A DNA stretch of 64,000 bases from an uncultured Oscillibacter sp. (GCA_910585245.1 CAJUCO010000002.1:62001-126000); one strand, 5' to 3'; positions 1 through 8,304 are shown, counted from the stretch's first letter. The notes: generated by a model from the sequence alone, not told the origin. Numbers and translations: made by a program.

Positions 1-2222
1 TCCGCCTCAAAGCGGACGTTTTGGATGCGCAGGCCCTCCAGCACGGCCTCCACAGCCCCTTTCATCTCGAAAAAGTCCATGCCGCCGCCGTAGGCCCCCA
101 GGGACAGCACCTTGGGCTCCTCCGCCATGCCGGAGCCGTCGTCCTTGGCAAAATAGGTCCGGCCCAGCTCATAGAGCCGAACGGCTTTATTCCGGTAGTG
201 GCAGTTTCGGGCCAGAATCTCCAGCATGGAGGGCAAGGTGGTGGTGCGCATGATGGAGGTGTCCTCCCCCAGGGGGTTTAGAATCTTCAAAGAGTTCCGG
301 AGGGGGGAGTCCGGGGGGAGGTTGATCTTGTCATAATAGGCGGGAGAGATGAAAGAGTAGGTGATGATCTCGCTGTACCCCAGCCCCCGGCAGAGGGCCC
401 CGGCGGTATTTTCCGCCTGCTGGACAACATTCCAGCCCCGGCGCTGGTTCAAGCCGGAGGAGAGGGTGCTGGGGATGTTGTTATAGCCGTAGAACCGGGC
501 CACCTCCTCGGCCAGGTCCGCCATGCCCTCCACGTCGCCCCGCCAGGAGGGAACCTCGATTGTGCCCTGTTCCACGGTGGTCTCAAAGCCCAGCTTTTGC
601 AGCGTGGTATACATCACATTTTCCGAAACGTCCGTACCCAGAAGGGCGTTGATCTTCTCCGGTTCCACCTTCAAAAGCGTGGGCTGGGGGACGTAGTTCA
701 AGATGTCGATGACGCCGTCCACCACCTCGCCGGCTCCCAGCAGCTCCACCAGCTCGCAAGCCCGGTTTACGGCGGGGAGGGTGTTGAGAATATCCAGGCC
801 CTTTTCGAATTTGGCGGAGGCCTCCGTCCGCATCCCCAGGGCCAGGGCGGTTTTGCGGATGCAGCTGCCCTCGAAGTTGGCGGACTCGAAGACCACGTCC
901 ACGGTGTCCTCCACAATCTCGCTGTTCAATCCGCCCATGACCCCCGCAAGACCCACGGCCCGGGTGTCGTCGGCGATGACCAGCATATCCGGTGTCAGCT
1001 TCCGGACGTTTCCGTCCAGGGTGGTGAGCTCCTCGCCGCTCCGGGCCCGGCGAACCACGATTTTCCCGCCCTTGACATAGCGGTAGTCAAAGGCGTGCAT
1101 GGGCTGGCCGTATTCCAGCATGACGTAGTTGGTGATATCCACAATGTTGTTGATCGGCCGCACGCCGCTGGAGCGGAGCCGCTCCCGCATCCACTTGGGA
1201 GAGGGGCCAATTTTCACGTTCCGCACCATCCGGGCGGTGTACCGGGGACAGAGATCCGTGTCCGGAGTCTCCACGTCCAAAAGTTCCGGAAGGGCCCCTT
1301 CCGCGCCGCCTTTGACCACCGGCTGATGGAACCGGAGGGGCTTGTCAAACGTGGCGGAGACCTCCCGGGCAAGGCCGATGACTGAGAGGCAGTCGGGCCG
1401 GTTGGGGGTGATCTCGAACTCCACCACGTGGTCGTCCGCGCCGATGACGGGGCGGATGTCGTCTCCGGGTTGGCAGTCCTCGTGGAGAATGAAGATGCCG
1501 TCGGGGATGCAGTGGGGAAATTCCCGCTGCTCCGCGTGGAGGTCCGCCAGGGTGCAGACGGCCTGCTTTGCCGTGTTATAGGCCACCAGATCTCCCTGGT
1601 GGACATTCTGGCAGGGGGTGGTGATGGCGCCGGAACCCGTCTCCCAGCTCAGGTTGAGCAGCCACAGCCCCTCTGCTCCGGGATGGACGCCGTCCACCTT
1701 GGCGCACACCACCGGGCCAAAGAGTTTGTGTCCCGGCTGGATGTCCGCTGGGATGGAGGGCTTTTCCGGGTCTATGGGCTTATAGTCGTTGAGAAGGGCC
1801 GCCGCGGTAATGGCGGCGTAGGGGAAGTCCCGCTCGTCCAGGCCCAGCTCCTTCAAAGAGCAGAGCATACCGTTGGACTCCACGCCCCGGAGCTTGCCCT
1901 TCTCAATTTTTTTGCCGCCGGGAAGAGTGGCTTTGTGGAGAGCCGTGGGGACCAGATCTCCCTGGTGGATGTTCCAGGCCCCGGTAACGATCTGGACGGG
2001 CGCTTCCCGTCCCACACCGATCTGGCAGACCCACATATGGTCGCTGTCGGGGTGACGCTCCATCGTTTCAATGCGGCCCACGACAACGTTTTGAATTTCA
2101 ACTCCCAGGTCTTCGGTGACCTCCACCTTGGACCCGGAGATGGTCATGGCCTCGGCGAAGTCCCGGTCGTTGACCGAGCCCAAATCGACAAATTCTTGCA
2201 ACCATTTACGGGATAGTTTCAT
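1..2222 (-). CDS. pheT: Phenylalanine--tRNA ligase beta subunit, partial (C-terminus beyond window)
   Basis: This is the beta chain of the alpha2-beta2 Phe-tRNA synthetase, which binds and positions tRNA-Phe and hydrolyses misacylated Tyr-tRNA. Translation from the ATG at 2222 (MKLSRKWLQEFV) gives about 740 codons with no stop, so roughly the last 50-60 residues of the usual ~800 are missing. Residues 46-125 form the EMAPII-like tRNA-binding domain (HPDSDHMWVCQIGVG, then LRGVESNGMLCSLKELG). The B3/B4 start EFEITPNRPDCLSVIG comes only near residue 275, because about 100 extra residues (160-260) intervene. That insert repeats the pattern of the first domain (VHQGDLV occurs in both as IHQGDLV/VHQGDLV). 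It is last in the T-box-led operon, 34 bp after the Imm51-like gene. Confidence 0.95.
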   Translation of the reverse strand, partial: MKLSRKWLQEFVDLGSVNDRDFAEAMTISGSKVEVTEDLGVEIQNVVVGRIETMERHPDSDHMWVCQIGVGREAPVQIVTGAWNIHQGDLVPTALHKATLPGGKKIEKGKLRGVESNGMLCSLKELGLDERDFPYAAITAAALLNDYKPIDPEKPSIPADIQPGHKLFGPVVCAKVDGVHPGAEGLWLLNLSWETGSGAITTPCQNVHQGDLVAYNTAKQAVCTLADLHAEQREFPHCIPDGIFILHEDCQPGDDIRPVIGADDHVVEFEITPNRPDCLSVIGLAREVSATFDKPLRFHQPVVKGGAEGALPELLDVETPDTDLCPRYTARMVRNVKIGPSPKWMRERLRSSGVRPINNIVDITNYVMLEYGQPMHAFDYRYVKGGKIVVRRARSGEELTTLDGNVRKLTPDMLVIADDTRAVGLAGVMGGLNSEIVEDTVDVVFESANFEGSCIRKTALALGMRTEASAKFEKGLDILNTLPAVNRACELVELLGAGEVVDGVIDILNYVPQPTLLKVEPEKINALLGTDVSENVMYTTLQKLGFETTVEQGTIEVPSWRGDVEGMADLAEEVARFYGYNNIPSTLSSGLNQRRGWNVVQQAENTAGALCRGLGYSEIITYSFISPAYYDKINLPPDSPLRNSLKILNPLGEDTSIMRTTTLPSMLEILARNCHYRNKAVRLYELGRTYFAKDDGSGMAEEPKVLSLGAYGGGMDFFEMKGAVEAVLEGLRIQNVRFEA

Positions 2223-2256
2223 ATTCTTAACTCCTCTTTCCTGTGAAAGTGAGCGG

Positions 2257-2616
2257 TCAGTCCCACTCGATTTCGCCGCCCTCTTCCTGGACAAGGCGGC
2301 AGAGCTCTTCCTCATGCTCCACCAGGGAGCGGATGATTTCCTCAAAGCGTTTGGCCCGGGCCTGGTTTTCCGGGGTGAGGGGCCAGATGGCCGAGTAGGA
2401 GCCCGCCTCCGGGTCCGGGTCCAGGCCCTCCAGAATATCGGGCTGGTGTTTTTCCAAATAGTACCGGAAAAGCGCGTCCCAGTTGTAGCCGTTCATATAG
2501 GCGTCCGGGCAGAGGGCATACAGCTTTTCCCCCAGGGCCATCACCTTGGGGTCCTCGGCCGCAAAGGAAAGGGACACTTTAGCGTTATAGGTGAAAACCG
2601 ATACATAATCCGTCAT
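2257..2616 (-). CDS. Imm51-like immunity-family protein inside the pheST operon
   Basis: A 119-aa soluble acidic protein with no signal peptide. The central motif (YMNGYNWDALFRYYL), the DPDPEAGSY stretch and the acidic end (EEGGEIEWD) match what I recall of the Imm51 family, found as immunity proteins of polymorphic toxin systems and as stand-alone genes in Firmicutes. The start at 2616 is chosen because GGGAGGA sits just upstream; a longer reading runs into pheS. It begins 19 bp after the pheS stop and ends 34 bp before pheT, so it is probably co-transcribed with both. No toxin gene is nearby, so an immunity role is inference; a housekeeping role is equally possible. Confidence 0.75.
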   Translation of the reverse strand: MTDYVSVFTYNAKVSLSFAAEDPKVMALGEKLYALCPDAYMNGYNWDALFRYYLEKHQPDILEGLDPDPEAGSYSAIWPLTPENQARAKRFEEIIRSLVEHEEELCRLVQEEGGEIEWD

Positions 2617-2635
2617 GCCGAATCCTCCCGCTTTG

Positions 2636-3661
2636 CTAGAACTGCTCCAGGAAGCGGATGTCGTTTTCAAAAATCAAACGCATATCGCTGATTTTATACC
2701 GGCCCAAGGCCAGCCGCTCCAGCCCCATGCCAAAGGCGAAGCCGGAGTATTCCTCCGGGTCGATGCCGCAGCCCCGCAGCACTTTGGGGTGGACCATGCC
2801 CGCGCCCAGAATCTCAATCCAGCCCTCGCCCTTGCAGGTGGGGCAGCCCCGGCCGCCGCATTTGTAGCACTGGATATCCACCTCGCAGCTGGGCTCTGTA
2901 AAGGGGAAGTGGTGGGGACGGAAGCGGGTGAGGGTCTCCGGGCCGTAGATTTCCCGGATGACGGCGTTTAGCGTTCCTTTAAGGTCCGCCATGGTGATGC
3001 CCTTGTCCACCACAAGACCCTCGATCTGGTGGAACATGGGGGAGTGGGTGGCGTCCACCTCGTCCTTGCGGTACACCCGTCCGGCGGAGATCATGCGGAT
3101 GGGCACGCCATAGCCCTCCATAGCCCGGATCTGCATGGGGGAGGTCTGGGAGCGGAGGAGGACGGAGGAGTCTTTCTTCAGATAAAAGGTATCCGTCCAG
3201 TCCCGGGAGGGGTGGTTCTCCGGAGCGTTGAGCTTGGTGAAGTTGTAGTCCGCCTGCTCCACCTCCGGGCCGTCCATGATTTCAAAGCCCATGTTCAAAA
3301 AGATTTCCTTCATCTCGTCCAGGACGGAATACATGGGGTGCTTGTGGCCCAGGGGGGGCTTTTTGCCGGGGATGGTGACGTCCAGCGTTTCCGCCTCCAG
3401 ACGGGCTTCCAGGGCCTTTTGCGAGAGGAGGCGGGACTGGGCCTCGATGGCCGTTTCAAGACTGGCCCGGACGTCGTTGGCCAGCTGGCCCATCACGGGC
3501 CGAAGCTCGGGGGCGAGGCCGCCCATCTGTTTCAAGACGGCGGTGAGCTCGCCCTTCTTGCCCAGGTACTTGACCCGGAGGGATTCCAGTCCGGCGGTCT
3601 CTCGGGCGGCCTCAATGGCGTCCAGGGCCCCCTTGCGGATGGCTTCCAACTGTTCTTTCAT
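2636..3661 (-). CDS. pheS: Phenylalanine--tRNA ligase alpha subunit
   Basis: The catalytic chain of the Phe-tRNA synthetase, which activates Phe and transfers it to tRNA-Phe. The 341 residues match the usual ~340. After an N-terminal coiled-coil region, the class II core shows motif 2 (FHQIEGLVVD), GAGMVHPKVL and motif 3 (GFAFGMGLERLALGRY). A Cys cluster (CYKCGGRGCPTC) lies in the core. The start at 3661 follows AAAGGAGTACCACGAT; an upstream in-frame extension of 33 codons has no matching homology. It lies 167 bp downstream of the polysaccharide deacetylase gene, and no strong promoter was seen in that gap, so the T-box leader before the deacetylase probably controls pheS. Confidence 0.97.
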   Translation of the reverse strand: MKEQLEAIRKGALDAIEAARETAGLESLRVKYLGKKGELTAVLKQMGGLAPELRPVMGQLANDVRASLETAIEAQSRLLSQKALEARLEAETLDVTIPGKKPPLGHKHPMYSVLDEMKEIFLNMGFEIMDGPEVEQADYNFTKLNAPENHPSRDWTDTFYLKKDSSVLLRSQTSPMQIRAMEGYGVPIRMISAGRVYRKDEVDATHSPMFHQIEGLVVDKGITMADLKGTLNAVIREIYGPETLTRFRPHHFPFTEPSCEVDIQCYKCGGRGCPTCKGEGWIEILGAGMVHPKVLRGCGIDPEEYSGFAFGMGLERLALGRYKISDMRLIFENDIRFLEQF

Positions 3662-3828
3662 ATCGTGGTACTCCTTTGTTTGGATGTGGTGACGTTGGGG
3701 TTTTCGGGCAACACGGGAGGCGGAAAGGGGAAACCCATGGCCCATAGCGAGGGGGAGCATGGGGGCCTTCTCTGAAAAGGGCGGCGCCCCGGTTTCCGGC
3801 GAACCTCGAAGAGGTCCGTGTTGCTTGG

Positions 3829-4728
3829 CTATCTTTTTAAAAGCGAGGAGAGGGTGCGCTGCATGGTGACGGTGAAACGGGGCAGCTGGTGGAGCCCCCC
3901 GGAGAGGTCGGCGGCGTGGGTTCCCGGCCCCGTCACCACCGTCAGGGGAAAGCGGGTTTCCAGATACGCGTCGGCGTCCGGGTCGGTCTTGCCGAAGGGA
4001 TAGGCGAAAAACGTGGGGGCGGCGCCGGTCTCCAGGGCAATGCGGTCATAGCTGTAGCGCAGGTCTTCCAAAACCCGGCAGTAAAAATCGTTGTCAGACT
4101 CTCCTGCCCGCCGCTGGACGCCGTTGGCTTGGCCGGGGATGAAGTTCCCCATCCGCCCGTCCAGGTTGTGGATGGCGTAGCCGTGGGACCCGATTTCCAC
4201 CAGCCCGGAGGCGGTCATCTCCCGGCACATATCCCAGGAGAGGAAGCCCTCGGCCCAGTTGTCGGGCATGAAGGCCATAATGGCAATGGCGGCCTTGGCC
4301 TGATACTTTTGGAGAAGGGGATAGGCCAGGAGGTAGTTGCTGCGGTATCCGTCGTCGAAGGTGAGAAGGACGGGCTTTTCCGGCAAAGGCGCGCCTGCCG
4401 CCAACTCCCGGGGAAGAACGGTTTGAAAGCCGTTTTCCGCCAGCCACCGGAGGTCCTGTTCCAGCCGTCCGGCGGTGACCGTCATCTCGTTGCAGGCCTG
4501 CCCGTCGGGAACCACGTGGTGGTACATCAGCACCGGCAGGCGGAGCGCATAGGTCACCGGCGCGCCCTCCTGGGAGGAGGGGAAGACCATGGGGCTTTCC
4601 GGAGCGGCGGGAGATTCCACGCGCTGTTCTTCCACAAGGGGGACTGCGGAGGCCGCAAGGGCCGGAGAGAAGGGGGCGGAAGCCGAGAGGGTTATGGACA
4701 GCGCCAGCGCCAGGGGAAGGGAGTTCAT
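3829..4728 (-). CDS. Secreted polysaccharide deacetylase (NodB homology)
   Basis: A CE4-type deacetylase of 299 aa that removes N-acetyl groups from cell-wall or capsular glycans outside the cell. A signal peptide covers about residues 1-27 (MNSLPLALALSITL... PALAAS). The NodB motifs are TFDDGY at 123-128 (catalytic Asp and metal Asp), and SHGYAIH further on, which supplies the HxxxxH metal ligands. FFAYPFG follows. Start 4728 is chosen for the signal peptide and AAAGGA upstream. It is the first gene after the T-box leader and precedes pheS, so an enzyme of the envelope appears to sit under Phe-tRNA control. The exact substrate cannot be read from the sequence. Confidence 0.9.
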   Translation of the reverse strand: MNSLPLALALSITLSASAPFSPALAASAVPLVEEQRVESPAAPESPMVFPSSQEGAPVTYALRLPVLMYHHVVPDGQACNEMTVTAGRLEQDLRWLAENGFQTVLPRELAAGAPLPEKPVLLTFDDGYRSNYLLAYPLLQKYQAKAAIAIMAFMPDNWAEGFLSWDMCREMTASGLVEIGSHGYAIHNLDGRMGNFIPGQANGVQRRAGESDNDFYCRVLEDLRYSYDRIALETGAAPTFFAYPFGKTDPDADAYLETRFPLTVVTGPGTHAADLSGGLHQLPRFTVTMQRTLSSLLKR

Positions 4729-4751
4729 GGCAGTCAGGTCCTTTCTGAAAA

Positions 4752-5010
4752 AGTCGGGGAAGGGGAAAACAAAAGAGCCCTCCGTCCCAAACCATGGGAC
4801 GGAAGGCAAATCCTTCCGCGGTACCACCCAAATTCGCGCCAAGGGGCGCGCACTCAAGGCCCCGGTAACGGAGGGCGGACCGGCCGTGTCTCCACGGCGG
4901 CTCCCGGGCGAACCAAACGGCGCGTCGCAGACGGGCTTGCAGCCGGCGGCCCATCCTCTCTTGGCGAGGCGTGATCGTTATTTTCCCGTTCATCGCAAAT
5001 GAGGTATCAT
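4752..5010 (-). promoter_or_regulatory. T-box leader, likely tRNA-Phe responsive
   Basis: On the minus strand the T-box core GGGTGGTACCGCGG is followed by GAAGGATTTGCCTTCC and then by a GTCCC...GGGAC terminator stem ending in a T run near 4770. Upstream are CCAAGAGAGGATGG and a GC-rich Stem I region. A TTC triplet at 4912-4910, before GCCCGGGAGC, is the best candidate specifier and would read Phe, but this assignment is by eye. Uncharged tRNA would favour the antiterminator and allow read-through into the deacetylase and pheS. Confidence 0.9.
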
Positions 5011-5016
5011 CTATTA

Positions 5017-5045
5017 CTTATAACACAGGGGAGAGAAAAATGCAA
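5017..5045 (-). promoter_or_regulatory. Sigma-A-type promoter of the T-box operon
   Basis: On the minus strand TTGCAT (5045-5040) and TATAAG (5022-5017) are separated by 17 bp, just ahead of the T-box leader. Transcription should start near 5010. Confidence 0.7.
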
Positions 5046-5050
5046 GAGGA

Positions 5051-5254
5051 AAAAGAGAGGCTTGCGCCTCTCTTTTTGGAGTGTCGAAAACCGCAAAAAA
5101 CTTCCCCGACGGGAAGGAAGAGAGTTACGAGAGGAACCCAGGAAGGGTTCCTTTCGTTTTCAATCATAAGTGTTCAAAACGTTTTGAACACTTGCTCAGG
5201 CTGGCAAAAACACTTTTTTGACAGCCTGAAAAGAGAGGCTTGCGCCTCTCTTTT
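5051..5254 (+). repeat. Terminator-flanked multi-hairpin repeat, copy 1
   Basis: A perfect 26-bp direct repeat (5051-5076 and 5229-5254), itself a terminator hairpin (GAGAGGC-TTGC-GCCTCTC with A/T tails), brackets four consecutive hairpins: 5101-5116, 5128-5156, 5168-5193 (a perfect 26-bp palindrome) and 5197-5228. Constant blocks TACGAGAG, TTTTCAATCA and TTGCTCAGGCTG separate them. The same order with different stem bases recurs on the minus strand at 49669-49899. It has no ORF. The right-hand flanking hairpin serves as the rplS terminator. Confidence 0.8.
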
Positions 5255-5258
5255 GTGC
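5229..5258 (-). terminator. Intrinsic terminator of rplS (bidirectional)
   Basis: A GAGAGGC/GCCTCTC stem with a TTGC loop and A/T tracts on both sides, beginning a few bases after the rplS stop codon. An identical hairpin lies at 5051-5077. Confidence 0.8.
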
Positions 5259-5262
5259 TCGC

Positions 5263-5604
5263 TTACAGCTTTTCCTTGATCTTGGCGGCCTTGCCCACGC
5301 GGCCACGCAGGTAGTACAGCTTGGCCCGCCGGACGGCGCCGTTGCGGACGACCTGGATGGTGTCGATGGAAGGAGAGTGAACGGGGAACACCTTCTCCAC
5401 GCCCACGCCATAGGAGATGCGGCGGACAGTGATGGTCTCCTCGATACCGCCGTGCTTTTTGGCAATGACGGTGCCTTCGAAAACCTGGATACGTTCCCGG
5501 GAGCCTTCTTTAACCTTCACGTGGACACGGACGGTATCGCCGATTTGCACCTTGGGCGTCTCTTTGCCCAGGGCCTCTTTGTTCAGTTCCTTGATGAGAT
5601 CCAT
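5263..5604 (-). CDS. rplS: 50S ribosomal protein bL19
   Basis: A 113-aa ribosomal protein at the 30S-50S interface. The family signature is clear throughout: GDTVRVHVKVKEG, RIQVFEGTVIAKKHGG, TITVRRISYGVGVEKVFP and a basic C-terminus (LYYLRGRVGKAAKIKEKL). The start at 5604 has AGGAGG upstream. It is a single-gene unit here, with its own promoter and terminator. In many Firmicutes rplS closes the rpsP-rimM-trmD operon; in this genome rpsP lies 31 kb away and ends with khpA. Confidence 0.98.
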   Translation of the reverse strand: MDLIKELNKEALGKETPKVQIGDTVRVHVKVKEGSRERIQVFEGTVIAKKHGGIEETITVRRISYGVGVEKVFPVHSPSIDTIQVVRNGAVRRAKLYYLRGRVGKAAKIKEKL

Positions 5605-5695
5605 GGATGTTTCCTCCTGTTATAATAGGCGTTCTTGCCCGCATTTGAGCGCATTTTTCCGCCCGCGGCAGAGGACCGCCCTTTGTAGCCTGAAT

Positions 5696-5724
5696 AGGAT
5701 ATCATAATCCCCCCGGGATTGCAA
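5696..5724 (-). promoter_or_regulatory. Promoter of rplS
   Basis: On the minus strand TTGCAA (5724-5719) and TATCCT (5701-5696) are 17 bp apart, about 90 bp before the rplS start. The flanking DNA holds no gene. Confidence 0.55.
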
Positions 5725-5756
5725 GCACTTTTTCACAAAATCCCCTAAAATCTGCC

Positions 5757-6845
5757 TCATCCCAAGTCCCGGTGGTCCAGGGCCGCCAGACCAAAGCGCA
5801 CCGCCCGCGTGACGGTTTCCCGCTCCGCCTCGTCCCCCGCAGCCTCCCACCTGGCCCGAAGACGCCGGAGAAAGAGCCCCCGGAGAGAGTCCTCCCCGGC
5901 CCGGGCCCAGACATCCTCCGCCACGCGGGTGTGGTCCCGGATTTCCAGGGCGTAGAACCGCCCGGACAGCGCCGTTTCCAGGGCCTTGGCGTCCACTCTG
6001 CCCGCTTCGCCGGTGAGACGGATGCGGTAGAGATGATCTTTTGAATCCTCCGGTAAGGCGGCCTCCAGAGCGGCCCGGGGAGAGCGGCCCGTTACGTCCA
6101 CGTCTAAAATCTCATACCGCCTCCGGGCGAAGGGAATAAAGGACAAGGAGATCTTTCCGCCGTCAATCACGCCCTCGTAAAACCCTTTCTCTCCCAGCTC
6201 GTCAAAGCCCCGGCCCTCCACGCATCCGGGCCAGGCGCAAAGGGTTTCGCCACAGGTCCAGGGTTGCGCCCGCTTGTGGATGTGGCCCAGGGCCAGGTAG
6301 GCAAGGCCGCTGGCGGCGATTTCCTCCCGCCTGAGCGGGTTGTACCGGGCCTCCGCCGGGTCGGTCTCACCGTGGAGAAGGCCCAGATGGACCCTTCCGT
6401 CCCGGGGGGCGGAGAAACCCTCCAGAAGACTGGAGGCTTGCTCCGGGGCGGTAAAGGCCCCGCCGTGGACCGTCACCCCCAGTTCCGGCAGGTCCAGGGC
6501 GGTCATGGCATTGTCCCGGAAGATATGGACATTTTCCGGCCAGTCCACCGTCAGCCAGGGGCTGCCGGGACCGTACCAGTCGTGGTTCCCGGGGGCGGCG
6601 AGGACCTGGGCCTTCATCCGCCCCAGGGCTTCCGCCAGGGCCTCTCCCGTCTCCCGGTAGGGGGCTGCGCTGTCGAAGAGATCCCCGGCCAGCAGCACCA
6701 GCTGCACATCGTGGGCGTTCACATAATCCGCCAGCCGAAAGACCAGGTCCCGGCTCTCCCGCCGCCGCTCCGCCGCCTGTCCGGCGGGCAGGGCGGCAAA
6801 GGCGCTGTCCAAATGGAAGTCTGCCCCATGAATGAATTTCAGCAT
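5757..6845 (-). CDS. SbcD/YhaO-type DNA repair metallophosphoesterase
   Basis: A calcineurin-like phosphoesterase of 362 aa, probably a Mn-dependent nuclease. Metal-binding motifs appear in order: GADFHLDS near residue 7 (DxH), AGDLFDS near 53 (GDxxD), APGNHDWYG near 84 (GNHD), LLHGETD near 158, and ALGHIHKRA near 189 (GHxH). The last ~130 residues form the capping domain. The start at 6845 has GGGAGGAG upstream. YhaO or SbcD is usually next to a large SMC-like ATPase (YhaN/SbcC), but none lies on either side here, so its partner must be encoded elsewhere or be absent. Confidence 0.88.
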   Translation of the reverse strand: MLKFIHGADFHLDSAFAALPAGQAAERRRESRDLVFRLADYVNAHDVQLVLLAGDLFDSAAPYRETGEALAEALGRMKAQVLAAPGNHDWYGPGSPWLTVDWPENVHIFRDNAMTALDLPELGVTVHGGAFTAPEQASSLLEGFSAPRDGRVHLGLLHGETDPAEARYNPLRREEIAASGLAYLALGHIHKRAQPWTCGETLCAWPGCVEGRGFDELGEKGFYEGVIDGGKISLSFIPFARRRYEILDVDVTGRSPRAALEAALPEDSKDHLYRIRLTGEAGRVDAKALETALSGRFYALEIRDHTRVAEDVWARAGEDSLRGLFLRRLRARWEAAGDEAERETVTRAVRFGLAALDHRDLG

Positions 6846-6959
6846 AATCGCTCCTCCCGCGCAAGTGATTTCAGGTTGCCGCCGCGTTGGCCTGGGGAAA
6901 AACCCCGCCTGTCAGAGCGAGACAACGTCCTTTTGATGAGGATTTCTTTCACAAAGGCG

Positions 6960-7433
6960 TTACTGCCACGCCTTGCAGACGTCTACCCACTCCACGAAGT
7001 TGGAGGCATACCGCTCCAGCTCCGCGCAAGAAAGCTCGATGGCGCTGTTATCGCTGCCGGCGGCAGGGAAGACCGTCTCAAAACGCCGCAGGGACACATC
7101 CAAATAGACGCTTACGTCCTCTGGCAGGGCAAAGGGGCAAACGCCCCCCACGTCGTGGCCGATGAGGCTGTGAGCCTCCTCATGGGTGAGCATTTTGGCC
7201 TTGGTGTGGAATTGAGCCTTGTATTTTCCGTTGTCAATTTTTGCGTCTCCCGCCACCACGATGATGATGGGCTTGTCCCCAACTTTAAAACTGAGACTTT
7301 TGGCAATCCGGGCGCCCTCCACGCCCACGGCCACCGCCGCCAGCTCCACCGTGGCGGAGGAAACTTCAAACTCCCGGATGCGGTTCGCGATGCCCAGGGG
7401 CTGGAAATACGCCCTTACTTTTTCAATAGACAT
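6960..7433 (-). CDS. YbaK/ProX-type aminoacyl-tRNA deacylase
   Basis: A 157-aa single-domain trans-editing hydrolase that removes mischarged amino acids from tRNA (Cys or Ala from tRNA-Pro in characterised members). The YbaK fold shows in AKSLSFKVGDKPIIIVVAGDAKID near residue 45, with the conserved Lys, and in LIGHDVGGVCPFALP near 90. The C-terminus (LELSCAELERYASNFVEWVDVCK-like) is typical of the Clostridial branch. The start at 7433 follows GAGAGG. It sits 32 bp downstream of ymdB on the same strand and could be co-transcribed with it. The exact substrate tRNA cannot be told. Confidence 0.9.
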   Translation of the reverse strand: MSIEKVRAYFQPLGIANRIREFEVSSATVELAAVAVGVEGARIAKSLSFKVGDKPIIIVVAGDAKIDNGKYKAQFHTKAKMLTHEEAHSLIGHDVGGVCPFALPEDVSVYLDVSLRRFETVFPAAGSDNSAIELSCAELERYASNFVEWVDVCKAWQ

Positions 7434-7465
7434 GGGTTGAAATTACCTCTCTTTTGTTTCTCAAA

Positions 7466-8239
7466 TTACCGGATGTCCACGCGCTCCACGGCGGTGCAGA
7501 GCCCCGTGCCGCTGTCCAGGGTGAAAATGGCCCCCTGCATTTTGCAGCTTCCCTCCGGGTGTTTGTACCGCCCCGGCAAGCCCCCCAAAAACCCCTCCAC
7601 CGACTGCCAGGGCTCAATGCCCAGCACGGACCGGATGGGGCCGGTCATCCCCAGATCCGTGAGATATCCCGTCCCCTTGGGGAAGACCTCCTCGTCGGCA
7701 GTGGGAACGTGGGTGTGGGTGCCCCAGAGGGCGGAGACCCGCCCGTCCAGATAGTAGCCCATGGCCAGCTTTTCGCTGGTGGCCTCGGCGTGGAAGTCCA
7801 CCAGGGTGAAGTCCGCCTCGCCCCGGTCCAACAGCTTGTCCACCATGGTAAAGGGGTTGTCCGCCCCCCAGGCCAGAGCGCAGCGGCCGATGAGGTTCAC
7901 CACCCGGATGCGAACGCCCCCCAGGTCAAAGATCTCGCAGCCGTGCCCGGGGGCCCGGCCGGAGTAGTTGGCGGGGCGGAGAAGCCAAGTGGCGTCGTCC
8001 AGGAGACTCCCGATCTGGGCCTTGCCGAAGGCGTGGTTTCCCAGGGTCACCGCGTCGGCCCCGGCCTCCCGGATACGCTCCGCCTGCTCCCGGGTGAGTC
8101 CCACGCCGGAGGCGTTTTCCCCGTTGACCACGGTGAAGGAGATATTTTTAAACTTTTGCAGTGGCCGCAGGACCTTCTCCAGGTGGCGAAGTCCCGGTTC
8201 CCCCACCACGTCGCCCACGGCAAGAATCTGATACAGCAT
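7466..8239 (-). CDS. ymdB: YmdB-family metallophosphoesterase (2',3'-cyclic nucleotide phosphodiesterase)
   Basis: A 257-aa member of the TIGR00282/YmdB family, cytosolic enzymes that hydrolyse 2',3'-cAMP and influence biofilm and RNA turnover in Bacillus. Motifs are AVGDVVGEPG near residue 7, VNGENASGVGLT near 39, LGNHAFGK near 66, VDFHAEATSEK near 148, and LWGTHTHVPTADE near 172. The second motif is usually GNHxWD; here W and D are F and G, a small departure. The start at 8239 has TTGGAGGGCGGCT upstream. It lies between nrdR, whose terminator precedes it, and ybaK. Confidence 0.9.
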   Translation of the reverse strand: MLYQILAVGDVVGEPGLRHLEKVLRPLQKFKNISFTVVNGENASGVGLTREQAERIREAGADAVTLGNHAFGKAQIGSLLDDATWLLRPANYSGRAPGHGCEIFDLGGVRIRVVNLIGRCALAWGADNPFTMVDKLLDRGEADFTLVDFHAEATSEKLAMGYYLDGRVSALWGTHTHVPTADEEVFPKGTGYLTDLGMTGPIRSVLGIEPWQSVEGFLGGLPGRYKHPEGSCKMQGAIFTLDSGTGLCTAVERVDIR

Positions 8240-8304
8240 AGCCGCCCTCCAATCCAGGGAAATAGTATAACAAAGATTCTGCCCTTTGCAAAGGGGGAAA
8301 ATCC

